A stretch of 38,303 nt of DNA, taken from assembly GCF_000379525.1 (NCBI RefSeq), contig NZ_KB902362.1, positions 1 through 38,303 of the forward strand, in the 5' to 3' direction. The notes below the pieces were generated by a model. It saw only the letters and a list, made by a program, of their open reading frames with translations, made no database searches and was not told the origin of the DNA. Shown here in pieces: positions 1-7,174 of the stretch; the first letter of the stretch is position 1; every line of letters begins with the position of its first letter. This DNA is from Lamprocystis purpurea DSM 4197. Its GTDB lineage: Bacteria; Pseudomonadota; Gammaproteobacteria; Chromatiales; Chromatiaceae. The position numbers and the translations under genes are program-made.

Positions 1-354
1 GACATGCGGTGGAGCCTCCAGATGACGACATACGGGGCTCCCAGGCTACTGGGCTAGAGACGGGATTTCATGCAGGCTTGCCGGAAAGACACCCGTGCTC
101 TATGTCAAGACTCCCGACTTTGACGGGGCCGTGGGGGGGCAGCAACCGGTTCTTGTCTGTCTGTTGAGTTCGGCGTACCCTTCGGTTTGGGGTCTTTCCC
201 GCCCACCCCGACGAGACATTGGCGGAATCCGCGACGACTCGCGTATGCAGCACAGCAGATAGGAGCGCTTCAACGGCGGCACCTGCGCTCTGCCGGAAGA
301 CGAGCCCACCGCCGGTTTCTATCGTCAACTGAAGAGCGCCAGTGAGAACGCGAT
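1..354. other. Left-end stretch without a recognisable gene
   Basis: No reading frame here resembles a known family, and the open frames on either strand look like chance frames. Two short inverted repeats are visible: GGAGCC (11-16) with GGCTCC (36-41), and GTCAA/TTGAC arms near 103-123. It could be the end of a mobile element or an untranslated region cut by the window edge, but nothing identifies it. Confidence 0.4.
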
Positions 355-606
355 ATGAGCCTTTCCATTCGCTTGCCAAAGACGCTGGAAGAGCGGCTGG
401 CGATCTTTTGTCAGACACACGGAATGACAGAAGATCAAGCGATCGAGCGTGCTCTTCACCAGCTCTTGAGCGACGAGTCCCCCTCGCTCACACCCTATGC
501 CCTGGGCGTTGAAGGATTTGGGGCGGACCGAACCCATTCCGGCGATATCGCGAAAAATAGCCGCCAACTGCTGCGGGACCGATTTCGTGACCCCGTTACT
601 CGTTGA
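355..606 (+). CDS. Ribbon-helix-helix (CopG-like) antitoxin of a PIN-type toxin-antitoxin pair
   Basis: An 83-residue protein. It opens with a short beta-strand followed by two helices (SLSIRLPKTLEERLAIFC, then MTEDQAIERALHQLL), the pattern of CopG/Arc ribbon-helix-helix DNA-binding domains. The second half (about 47-83) is polar and ends in a basic helix, which in such antitoxins usually wraps the toxin. The stop overlaps the GTG start of a PIN-domain reading frame by 20 bases, the usual coupled antitoxin-toxin order. By family knowledge it would neutralise a PIN ribonuclease and repress its own promoter. The partner toxin is cut short, so this may be a relic. The family call is from pattern only; the exact antitoxin class is not certain. 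Confidence 0.7.
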   Translation: MSLSIRLPKTLEERLAIFCQTHGMTEDQAIERALHQLLSDESPSLTPYALGVEGFGADRTHSGDIAKNSRQLLRDRFRDPVTR

Positions 607-733
607 CACCGGCTTCTTAGTCGCGCTCTACATTCGCGGCGATAATCTGCATCATGCGGCCGTTTCATATTTGCGACAGAACCAGGCGCCGCTGCGCACG
701 GCAGCGCCCGTTTACAGATACCGAATTGAGTAG
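587..733 (+). pseudogene. Truncated PIN-domain toxin (VapC-like)
   Basis: Starting at a GTG inside the end of the antitoxin gene, the frame reads VTPLLVDTGFLVALYIRGD, the N-terminal strand of a PIN nuclease with the first acidic residue (LLVDTGFLVAL) followed by the helix HHAAVSYLRQN. The frame stops after 48 codons, whereas PIN toxins are about 130 residues, so the remaining acidic residues of the active site are absent. Beyond the stop there is only a short hairpin region before the next gene. It is read as a 3'-deleted, inactive toxin. A neighbouring frame continues for some codons (TDTELSRLSPKL), but I cannot show that this is PIN sequence. Confidence 0.65.
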
Positions 734-757
734 ACTGTCCCCGAAATTGGCGCGTAC

Positions 758-778
758 CCGACGCGGAACGCGCGTCGG
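758..778. repeat. Short perfect hairpin between the PIN remnant and the Rpn gene
   Basis: CCGACGCG (758-765) pairs with CGCGTCGG (771-778) around a five-base loop. The 169-base interval 734-902 holds no gene. The hairpin could act as a terminator for the antitoxin transcript, but no T-run follows, so this is only a structural observation. Confidence 0.35.
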
Positions 779-902
779 TTGGTTCCGCGCAGGATGCGGT
801 CCGCTCAGCGAACCCGGCTGAGCCGGCGGTGCCTCCCGCCGGGCGCGGTGCCCCGGGACCGCGTCCCTTGTCGCACCGGCAACGGCTGTCTACACTGCCA
901 CC

Positions 903-1835
903 ATGCGCCATCCCATCGATCCCAAGGTTGACTGCGTCTTCAAAGCCCTGCTGGGGGCGGAGGCCAACCGTGACCTGCTGATCCATTTCCTCAACGCCAT
1001 CCTCGGCGCGGAGCTGCCCCGGCCGATTACCGCGGTGGAGATCCAGAATCCCTATAACGAAAAGGAATTTCTCGACGACAAGCTCACCGTGGTCGACGTC
1101 AAGGCCCGCGACGCGACCGGGCAGATGTATCAGGTCGAGGTCCAACTCCTCAATCACCGCGACCTGCCGGCGCGCATCCTCTACGGTTGGGCCGACCTCT
1201 ACAGCGCACAGATCAAAGAGGGCGAGAGCTACCGCAAGCTGCGCCCCACCTATGCGATCTGGCTGTTGGGTCAGACGCTGTTGCCGGATGCCCCGGACTA
1301 TGCCCACGTATTCCGGATGCGCGACCCGCATGGACGTGTCTTTCTGGACCACGGCGGCATCTGGCTGCTGGAACTGAGCAAATTCGCCGCCGACGCGGTC
1401 GAAACCGAGCAGGAGCGCTGGCTGAAGTTCTTTAAAGAGGCGGAGTGTCTGGATGAGAACGCACTGCCCGCCTGGATGCAGACCCAAGAGATGAGGCGAG
1501 CCATGAACACACTGAAGGCCTTCTCCGAGAAAGAGCACGCCTACCATGCCTATCAGGCGCGGCAGAACTTTCTGCGCGAACAGCAAAGCATCCAACTCGA
1601 ATTCGACGACCTGCGCGCGGAGGTCGAGCAGGCGCGGGCGGACGCGGAGCAGGAGCGGGCGGCGAAGGAGCAGGAGCGGGCGGCCAAGGAGCAGGAGCGG
1701 GCGGCGAAGGAGCAGGCACGGGCAGACGCGGAGCAGGAGCGGGCCGCCAAGGACGAAGCGTTGGCCGAGATCGCGCGGCTGAAGCGCTTGCTCGCCGACC
1801 AGCCGGAACCGTCTGACCCCGAGACGCGGTCGTGA
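903..1835 (+). CDS. Rpn-family recombination-promoting nuclease / PD-(D/E)XK transposase-like protein
   Basis: A 310-residue protein of the Rpn (YhgA-like) / PDDEXK_2 family, which are PD-(D/E)XK-fold DNA endonucleases once described as putative transposases; characterised E. coli Rpn proteins promote RecA-independent recombination. The start matches the family (HPIDPKVDCVFKALLG, then LLIHFLNAILG). The nuclease core follows, with the metal-binding Asp in LTVVDVKARD (about residue 64) and the E-x-Q form of the second motif in YQVEVQLL (about 80). The C-terminal part (from about 215) is a charged coiled coil made of heptads such as AAKEQER, encoded by 21-base tandem repeats. It stands alone, with a hairpin region before it and a transposase relic after it. 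Such genes are often multicopy and mobile within a genome. The family call is firm; the biological role is not. Confidence 0.85.
   Translation: MRHPIDPKVDCVFKALLGAEANRDLLIHFLNAILGAELPRPITAVEIQNPYNEKEFLDDKLTVVDVKARDATGQMYQVEVQLLNHRDLPARILYGWADLYSAQIKEGESYRKLRPTYAIWLLGQTLLPDAPDYAHVFRMRDPHGRVFLDHGGIWLLELSKFAADAVETEQERWLKFFKEAECLDENALPAWMQTQEMRRAMNTLKAFSEKEHAYHAYQARQNFLREQQSIQLEFDDLRAEVEQARADAEQERAAKEQERAAKEQERAAKEQARADAEQERAAKDEALAEIARLKRLLADQPEPSDPETRS
1624..1752 (+). repeat. 21-bp tandem repeats encoding coiled-coil heptads
   Basis: About six near-identical 21-base units of the type GCGGCGAAGGAGCAGGAGCG encode heptads AAKEQER / ADAEQER in the tail of the Rpn-family gene. The period is a multiple of three, so gain or loss of a unit keeps the frame and changes only coiled-coil length. 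Confidence 0.8.
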
Positions 1836-1867
1836 TGTAGTGCGGGGTTCGGGCTCAGGTCTTGTAA

Positions 1868-2497
1868 TCACCCATGTGTGAATGCAAGACCCGACTGCAC
1901 TCTACGAGACGCGGCAGCGTCGTCAATTCCTGGTTCCACAGCAAACCCGGTGACAAATAACTCCCGGTAGGCGAGTTGCCGAGCGACGGCGCTATTGCCC
2001 AAAGCCATGTACAGTTCATGTGGCGACAGGATGCCGTTTGGTGCACCAAGAGCGTGATGCCGATCGCTCGACCAAGGATACTCCGCCGGGCCTTGATCAC
2101 GGTTCCGGCCACGGGACATCGTAGGGTGGACAAGCGCAGCGCAGTCCACCAGCGGCGGCGCGGGATTCGGTGGACTGCGCTAGCGCTTGTCCACCCTACG
2201 GCCGGAACGATGATCAAGGCCCTCCGCCGGGTCGGCGACCATGGCCGCCCGGACCGGGTTCATCTCGATGTAACATTGGCACAACAGGAGAGACGTCTCG
2301 GCCTGCACCGGGGAGGATTTGTACCTGCTGTCCCAGAGGGTTCCCGTGCGCCGGTCGCTGTGGTTGATGTATGGCACGTACCGGCGCCCGACGGCGATAA
2401 TGACCCGCGAATAGGCATGGTCGTCCTGTTCACCGAAGAAGCACGGCTCACGATTATTCGTCCCGTAGGATGGGTGTTTAGTCCCGCCAGCGAGCAC
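1868..2497 (-). pseudogene. REP-associated (IS200-like, Y1) transposase pseudogene, interrupted by a palindromic element
   Basis: On the minus strand the frame carries hallmark pieces of REP-associated tyrosine transposases: NNREPCFFGEQDD, then RRYVPYINHSDRRTGTLWDS, RYKSSPVQAETSLLL, YIEMNPVRAAMVADPAE, and after an interruption YPWSSDRHHALGAPNGI with a C-terminal tail. Two lesions are visible. First, the segment between GEQDDHAY and GRRYV, which in the family holds the HUH metal-binding motif (consensus TNHVHLL), is missing, about 50 codons. Second, a 133 bp palindromic element sits between codons for PAE and YPWSS. Removing the element and one copy of the duplicated target rejoins the family consensus in frame. 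The N-terminus before NNREPC is also not recognisable. The gene is inactive; order of events is unknown. Confidence 0.85.
2089..2221 (+). mobile_element. 133-bp palindromic non-autonomous element, copy 1, with target-site duplication
   Basis: Termini GGCCTTGATCA (2089-2099) and TGATCAAGGCC (2211-2221) are perfect inverted repeats. Inside are longer arms, GTAGGGTGGACAAGCG on the left and CGCTTGTCCACCCTAC on the right, so most of the element folds on itself. The flanks carry a direct repeat, CTCCGCCGG at 2081-2089 and again at 2222-2230 (8 bases plus one ambiguous base), i.e. a target-site duplication. The element carries no gene. A second copy lies at 27910-28078 in the opposite orientation. 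An 8-9 base duplication points to mobilisation in trans by a DDE-type transposase; which one is not in the window. Confidence 0.85.
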
Positions 2498-2518
2498 ATG
2501 CCGAGACTGCCAACGCCA

Positions 2519-4483
2519 TCAATCCGCCACCTCGACGCGGTTGCGTCCGCCGTTCTTGGCGGCATAGAGGGCGCGGTCGACGCGGGCGAACAAGGACTGG
2601 AGGCTCTCGCCGGGCCGGGCGAGGGTGGCGCCGAGGCTCACGGTCCTGGCGCCGACGACCTCGAAACGATGGGCGGCGATGTGCTGGCGCAGGGTGTCGG
2701 CCAGGGTCGCCAGGCCGGCGCGGCTGGCGTTGGGGCAGAAGATGATGAACTCCTCGCCGCCCCAGCGGCCGAGCCAGTCGCTCTCGCGCAGCAAACTGGC
2801 GAGCAGGCGCGCCATCTCGGTGAGTACCTGATCGCCAACCAGATGGCCGTGCTGGTCGTTGACCTGCTTGAAATGATCGATGTCGCAGAGAATGACGCCG
2901 AAGGGCGGCCCGCCATGCGCAAAGCGGGCGTGCTCGGCGCCCAGCAGATCATCGATCTTGCGCCGGTTGTGGACCTGGGTCAGGGTGTCGGTGCTCGCCA
3001 GACGCTCCAGGGTCCGCGTCTCCTCCTGGCGCAGGCGCTCGCGGACCATGGTGGCGGCCAGTTGGCTGGTGCGCTCGTCGAGTTCCTCGATCATGGCGTT
3101 GAAGTGCTGGTTAAGCGCGTCGATCTCCTGGATTCCGGCAGCGCGCAGGGGATGGTTGCGCAGCTCCAGGCCCAGATGGCTGGTGGCCTCCGAGAGCGCG
3201 TGGATGGGCATGGCGATCCGGGTGCCCAGGCGCCGCGCCCTGGCGTTCAGCACCAGAAAGAACAGCAGATAAAAGAGCAGCATACCGCTAATGGCCAGAT
3301 AACCGATGCGGGTGCTGAGCGCGCGCAGATCCGCGATGGGGGCGAAGATCTTCGCCTTGTCCGCCAGCACCATGAGACGCCAGCCGTTCTGCGCGACGAT
3401 GCGCTGAATGAGCAGATAATCGGCGCCATCCACGTGAAGTTCGGTGCTGCTGTCGCGCGAATTGAAAAAGTGGCTCAGGCGGTCGCGAAAGACCGGATGC
3501 CGGCCGGTCAGCAGATTGTATTCATCGGGCTTTTCGTGCGTCCCGACGATCGGGCCCTGATAGTCGTACTGGTGCAGTTCCTTCAGCCCCATGAGCCGCT
3601 CGACCCCCGGTGGCATGGCCAGGATGGTCCCCCGGTCATCGACCAGGAAGGCCATGGCGTCCCAGGCGAGGTTCAGATTGAGCACGTGGCTCACCACGCG
3701 ATCGAGGGTGATGTCGATGCCGCTGACCGCCACCAGACGCTCATCCCGGTAGATGGGCACCAGACTCGACATCACCCAACCTTGACCCGCCGGGTCGAGG
3801 TAGGCGCCCGTCCACACCGGACCGCGTCCGGGGTTGTGCGCCGCGTCGGCCTCGACGTAGAAGGCGAGGTCCTCGACGTTCCAGGATGGCCCGAAGCGCT
3901 CGGCGGCATCGTGCATGAAGGGATAGAGCCGGTTCATGCCATCGGCGGTGTTGATGTAAGCCTGGGTCACCAGCGGATGGGTCTCGACGATGGCGCGCAG
4001 CAGCGGGTCGATGGCCTCGCTACAGCGCGCCTGGCGCCGCTCGGCCGCGCCGATGGCGGTGCTGGCCGAGTAGTAGAGGCTCGCCCCGCCATTGTCCGCG
4101 GTCTTGAAAAAGGCGCCGTTGGGATGCGGCTCCAGGCGCGGCTCGCCATTGGGCAGCACACAGGTCTCGGGGTTGGCGAAGAACCGCTGATGATCGGCCT
4201 GCAGGAGACGGCTCAGGCGGGCGATCTCGGCCAGCCGCATGTCGATGCCCGCAGTTTCGGTGGCGGTGACCTCAAGCAGGTTGCGCCGCACCTCATCGAG
4301 CAACAGCGCCTGATTCTTGTCGGAGATATAGAGCGTGATGCCGAAATAGAGCGCCAGCAGCAGACACTCGACCAACAGCATCGGGACCAGCGCGCTGCGC
4401 AGATAATGGCGGTAGATGATGCGCTGCAGGCACGGGCTGTTCGACATCGATGCGGTGGACGATGCTGAGGGAGAAGGGGTCAT
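2519..4483 (-). CDS. Membrane-bound diguanylate cyclase with periplasmic Cache-type sensor
   Basis: A protein of about 654 residues that would make cyclic di-GMP from two GTP. Order: a cytoplasmic N-terminus, a transmembrane helix (ALVPMLLVECLLLALYFGIT), a periplasmic sensor of roughly 300 residues of double-Cache character (QAYINTADGMNRLYPF, DPAGQGWVMSSLVPIYR, VSGIDITLDRVVSHVL), a second transmembrane helix (GYLAISGMLLFYLLFFLVL), a HAMP-like linker with coiled coil, and a C-terminal GGDEF domain. The catalytic motif is RWGGEEF, and the inhibitory I-site RESD lies five residues before GGEEF, so both activity and product inhibition look intact. DIDHFKQVNDQHGH is the usual metal/GTP-binding segment. 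The start is uncertain: an in-frame ATG at 4561 adds 26 residues without a membrane signal, and neither start has a clear ribosome binding site. The ligand is unknown. Confidence 0.92.
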   Translation of the reverse strand: MTPSPSASSTASMSNSPCLQRIIYRHYLRSALVPMLLVECLLLALYFGITLYISDKNQALLLDEVRRNLLEVTATETAGIDMRLAEIARLSRLLQADHQRFFANPETCVLPNGEPRLEPHPNGAFFKTADNGGASLYYSASTAIGAAERRQARCSEAIDPLLRAIVETHPLVTQAYINTADGMNRLYPFMHDAAERFGPSWNVEDLAFYVEADAAHNPGRGPVWTGAYLDPAGQGWVMSSLVPIYRDERLVAVSGIDITLDRVVSHVLNLNLAWDAMAFLVDDRGTILAMPPGVERLMGLKELHQYDYQGPIVGTHEKPDEYNLLTGRHPVFRDRLSHFFNSRDSSTELHVDGADYLLIQRIVAQNGWRLMVLADKAKIFAPIADLRALSTRIGYLAISGMLLFYLLFFLVLNARARRLGTRIAMPIHALSEATSHLGLELRNHPLRAAGIQEIDALNQHFNAMIEELDERTSQLAATMVRERLRQEETRTLERLASTDTLTQVHNRRKIDDLLGAEHARFAHGGPPFGVILCDIDHFKQVNDQHGHLVGDQVLTEMARLLASLLRESDWLGRWGGEEFIIFCPNASRAGLATLADTLRQHIAAHRFEVVGARTVSLGATLARPGESLQSLFARVDRALYAAKNGGRNRVEVAD

Positions 4484-4700
4484 GAGGGAGAAGGGATCAG
4501 GTCTCGCATCGTAACATTCCGATATCTGGGGCGATTTCCGAGTTAATTTATACCACTGCATGCGATAGTAGTGGCATGTTAAGAAACGACGACTCCAAGC
4601 GCGTGATCGCGCGTACCGCCCCGACGTTTCGCAGTACGGACACTTTCACACGGTTGACGGTCGCGGAAGCGCTCACGCTTGATCTAGCTCGGGTCCTCGA

Positions 4701-4802
4701 TCAGGTGGCGGACCGCGCGTCCCGGAACAGCTCGCTGGAGGGCTCGAACTGCGTGCGCAGCGTCTCCGCGACGCCCTCATCGACGATCAGCGATGGCAGC
4801 AT
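4701..4802 (-). pseudogene. 5' fragment of an unidentified gene with a strong ribosome binding site
   Basis: A minus-strand ATG at 4802 is preceded by GGGAGGATTGGG, a strong Shine-Dalgarno match. The frame reads MLPSLIVDEGVAETLRTQFE and then SSELFRDARSAT before a stop after 33 codons. The good initiation site and protein-like composition argue for the beginning of a once longer gene. It follows the remnant ending at 4851 by 48 bases, so the two were probably one operon. I do not recognise the family. Confidence 0.4.
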
Positions 4803-4836
4803 CCCAATCCTCCCTGGGTTATTACCTCGTTCATTA

Positions 4837-4850
4837 CCCTCATATGAGGG
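4837..4850. promoter_or_regulatory. 14-bp perfect palindrome in the spacer between two gene remnants
   Basis: CCCTCATATGAGGG is a perfect palindrome flanked by TCATTA-type direct repeats, within the 48-base spacer between the minus-strand remnant ending at 4851 and the start codon at 4802. Its size and symmetry fit a binding site for a dimeric regulator, but function is inferred from symmetry only. Confidence 0.35.
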
Positions 4851-5231
4851 TCATTCATTACCTTCATTGCCAGCGTCGCCCCTCGACCAGGCCGCGCCGG
4901 CGCCGCGCCCCGAGCAACTGATGGCGCCTTGCCCCTGCTGCTCCCGCAGGACGTGACGGATCATGTCACGGCTGACGCCTGGGCACACCTGCTCCAGCTC
5001 ACTGATCTTGAAAGTGCAAAGAGGCGCAGCGTCGTCATCATGCGTCTGGAAGATCGTCCTGAGTGGCTTGTCGAAATAGTGACCGTGCTGCGCCTCGGTC
5101 GTGTGCAGGTCGGTCAGGGTGAGGTCGCGCAGGTGCTCCAGACAGTAGCCGCGGGTGTAGACATCGCTCCGGTTGATGGACGCGGAGCCCAGCTCGGGGC
5201 GGGCCTTGATGTAGAACAGGAAGATCAGCCG
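4851..5231 (-). pseudogene. C-terminal remnant of an unidentified gene ending in a probable winged-helix domain
   Basis: An open minus-strand frame of 126 codons without a plausible start (a stop lies just upstream at 5232-5234). It reads FYIKARPELGSASINRSDVY, then GYCLEHLRDLTLTDLHTTEA, GHYFDKPLRTIFQTHD, and finally FKISELEQVCPGVSRDMIRH and VLREQQGQGAISCSGRG. The last part has the helix pattern of a winged-helix DNA-binding domain, and the end is a polar GNEGNE tail. The 94-bp repeat element begins 12 bases from its broken upstream edge. I cannot name the family. The coherent protein-like sequence over 380 bases supports a real former gene. Confidence 0.5.
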
Positions 5232-5243
5232 CTACATCAATAT

Positions 5244-5337
5244 TATAGCCTTCGTACCTGATATCCAGACAGACCCTTGGTGTAGGGGCGGGTTTGAAAC
5301 CCGCCCCTACGTCCGGTTATCAGGTCCGAATGCTATA
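5244..5337 (+). mobile_element. 94-bp MITE-like element, copy A
   Basis: The element begins TATAGCCTTCG and ends CGAATGCTATA, giving imperfect terminal inverted repeats of about 25 bases. The centre is a perfect palindrome with arms GTAGGGGCGGGTTT and AAACCCGCCCCTAC around one G. Further copies lie at 7067, 10828, 24542, 33795 and 35547. It carries no gene. It adjoins the broken edge of the remnant ending at 5231. Confidence 0.85.
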
Positions 5338-5681
5338 AACCGGCGCATCAGCCCCTTCCAGGCAAGCATCCACGATCCGCGCCCGACATCTTCAGGACTC
5401 TACTGGAGAGGGCGGCGGCTAGTCCCCGGGGGTCGCCAATCAAGACCTGCGCGAGATGTCACGGCTGTCGTGCAACCGATCGATTTAGTTCGCTGTAAGC
5501 GGATGATATCAAGAGAAAAATAATCTGATGTGTCAAACTCTGTTAGGATAGCGGGGTGAGGCTGCGCCAACCCGACCCGCGCCGATGATTTTCACAGACG
5601 CTTGTGCGTGCGATGCCGAGAGGGTGACGCGGGCCACCCGAGCGCGTAAATTCCCGCCCAGACAGCCACCGGACAGACACG
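5338..5681. other. Intergenic stretch upstream of the 100-residue hypothetical gene
   Basis: These 344 bases hold no gene that I recognise. The part around 5500-5560 is locally AT-richer and could hold the promoter of the following three-gene cluster, but I cannot place convincing -35/-10 boxes. Confidence 0.4.
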
Positions 5682-5984
5682 ATGAACCAAAAAATCTATC
5701 ATGGGATCAATCATGAGCCCAAGGGCGGCATGACCCCCACCGCCAACATCATTCGTGATGCCTGGGTGTTCGGCCTCATTCCCGAGGAGCAGACCTGTGA
5801 GGGCTGGACCATTCAGGGTATCGAAAACCTCTATGACCAGGTCCATGACGCCTGGCTACCCTACGGTCACCTGGCCTCCCGGCTGCCCCCGGAACTGGCC
5901 GAGCGCCATGCCCGCATCTATGGTGCGGCGGTTGAGCGCGCCCGCGCCGAGGGCTGGGACCCGTCGCTGGACGACGAGACCTGA
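5682..5984 (+). CDS. Conserved-looking hypothetical protein, 100 residues
   Basis: A small soluble, acidic protein without signal peptide or membrane segment. It reads as structured (NIIRDAWVFGLIPEEQTCEG, then GIENLYDQVHDAWLPYGHLA, and a C-terminal helix RHARIYGAAVERARAEGW). I do not recognise the family. It is the first of three genes on the plus strand (spacing 21 bases to the next, then 74 to the bacteriohemerythrin), so it may be co-transcribed with them. The ribosome binding site before the ATG is weak (GGACAGACACG). Codon composition matches the surrounding genes, supporting a real gene. Confidence 0.7.
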   Translation: MNQKIYHGINHEPKGGMTPTANIIRDAWVFGLIPEEQTCEGWTIQGIENLYDQVHDAWLPYGHLASRLPPELAERHARIYGAAVERARAEGWDPSLDDET

Positions 5985-6005
5985 TCCTTCCCGGCGAACA
6001 GAGTC

Positions 6006-6461
6006 ATGGCTTGTTATCGGATCCGCGAAACCTTCTTTCGACCGGAGACGGAGCACGCCCAAGAGACCGGCACGCTGCCGGCTGATCTCCACAACGGGTT
6101 GCAACTGCTGCTGGCACGTGACGGCGCCGAGCACTGTTTCTTGCCTATCCGCTCCATGCAGTATCTGGCGGTCATCGCGCGCGACGAAGTGGTGTTCGTC
6201 GATGCCAACGGCGGTTATGCCCATCAGGACGGGGTTGGCGGCCGGTTGATCCGGATCGCCTGGCGGCCGACCGGCGGGCCGCGTGAATCGATTTCGGCCC
6301 CGCTCCCTTACGCAATCATCTACTATTTCTCTGGTTTGGCGGAAACCCAGCGGCGACTGATCGGCGAGACTCGCGCGGCGCTCCGGCTCCAGGCGGCGCG
6401 TCAGCGGGAACGGGCCGCGCCGGTCCGCGAGTCCTGCATCGTGCCGATGCGCCGCCGCTGA
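6006..6461 (+). CDS. Hypothetical protein, 151 residues
   Basis: A soluble protein whose central part alternates beta-like segments (MQYLAVIARDEVVFVDANGG, then RLIRIAWRP) and a short hydrophobic run (APLPYAIIYYFSGL), followed by a strongly basic Arg-rich tail (about 115-151). There is no signal peptide and no motif that I can name. The tail could bind nucleic acid or simply be a basic extension. It lies between the 100-residue hypothetical gene and the bacteriohemerythrin on the same strand, with short spacers, so the three may form an operon. Function unknown. Confidence 0.65.
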   Translation: MACYRIRETFFRPETEHAQETGTLPADLHNGLQLLLARDGAEHCFLPIRSMQYLAVIARDEVVFVDANGGYAHQDGVGGRLIRIAWRPTGGPRESISAPLPYAIIYYFSGLAETQRRLIGETRAALRLQAARQRERAAPVRESCIVPMRRR

Positions 6462-6535
6462 AGGGTCTCCGTCAGACCCATTGCCCCCGTACCTTTTGGG
6501 GCAGGAAACGTGCTGTGCAATCGAGATAGAACAAG

Positions 6536-7036
6536 ATGACGAAGTTGCTGACCTGGCGTGATGAATGGGCCTTGGGAATCGATGCCTTGGACGCGGATCA
6601 CCGGGCCCTGATCGGGACCGTGATCGACATCTGCCTGCGCTTCTGTCCCCAGGCAGCGATTCCATCCGGCGTTTCCGCGGGCGTGGCACCGCCGCGCACC
6701 GCCGGGTTTCCTGGAGCGAGCCCGCGGGATCTGGTCGAGGCGTTGGTTGCCTTCGGCGGTCAGGTCCATGCCCATTTCCGGCGGGAAGAGTCCTTCATGC
6801 GCGCCATCGGGTATGCGCGGGCCGAAGAACACGCTGCCGAGCATGTCGTCCTCATGAGCCAATTCAGCGAGATGCTGCGCAACTGGCGGGCGCTCGGCAT
6901 CACGGTGTTCGACGAGACCGCACAGGAGCGGGTCTGCCAGTGGCTCCTCACCCACATCCTGGAATCCGATCGGGCGTTCGCCAAGGACTATTTCGCGTTG
7001 TGTGGCTGGCCGGAGTCCGATGCCGATTCCGCTTAG
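6536..7036 (+). CDS. Bacteriohemerythrin (O2-binding di-iron protein)
   Basis: A 166-residue single-domain hemerythrin, a four-helix bundle that binds O2 at a carboxylate-bridged di-iron centre. The ligand pattern is complete: W7 and LGIDALDADH with His22 in helix A; VHAHFRREESFM in helix B; EEHAAEHVVLM in helix C; and WLLTHILESDRAF in helix D. Single-domain forms store or deliver O2 or sense it; here no signalling domain is attached. Unusual is a Pro/Gly/Ala-rich segment of roughly 27 residues between helices A and B, making the protein longer than the usual 130-140 residues. A 94-bp repeat element begins 31 bases after the stop, between this gene and the convergent recQ. Confidence 0.93.
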   Translation: MTKLLTWRDEWALGIDALDADHRALIGTVIDICLRFCPQAAIPSGVSAGVAPPRTAGFPGASPRDLVEALVAFGGQVHAHFRREESFMRAIGYARAEEHAAEHVVLMSQFSEMLRNWRALGITVFDETAQERVCQWLLTHILESDRAFAKDYFALCGWPESDADSA

Positions 7037-7066
7037 GAACCGTTTACCAATAAGTTAAACAGCGAA

Positions 7067-7160
7067 TATAGCCTTCGTGCTTGATATCCAGACAGATTCT
7101 TGGTGTAGGGGCGGGTTTGAAACCCGCCCCTACGTCCGGTTATCACGTCCGACGGCGATA
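7067..7160 (+). mobile_element. 94-bp MITE-like element, copy B
   Basis: Same structure as the copy at 5244: TATAGCCTTCG at the left end, GGCGATA at the right end (one base off the usual GCTATA), and the identical central palindrome. It lies in the interval between the convergent bacteriohemerythrin and recQ genes, 15 bases from the recQ stop, where its hairpin could end both transcripts. Confidence 0.85.
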
Positions 7161-7174
7161 AGGCCGAAATGGCC

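Noticed and set aside
1-354. Possible group II intron or riboswitch end
   Set aside because: Inverted repeats GGAGCC/GGCTCC exist, but no domain V or known riboswitch core can be built from the sequence.
587-840. A frameshift restoring the PIN toxin beyond position 710
   Set aside because: The neighbouring frame reads TDTELSRLSPKL for a while, but it does not show the later PIN motifs, so truncation is the safer reading.
1976-4468. An 830-codon open frame on the plus strand
   Set aside because: It is antisense to the diguanylate cyclase, whose motifs are unmistakable, and its composition is that of a GC-rich shadow frame.
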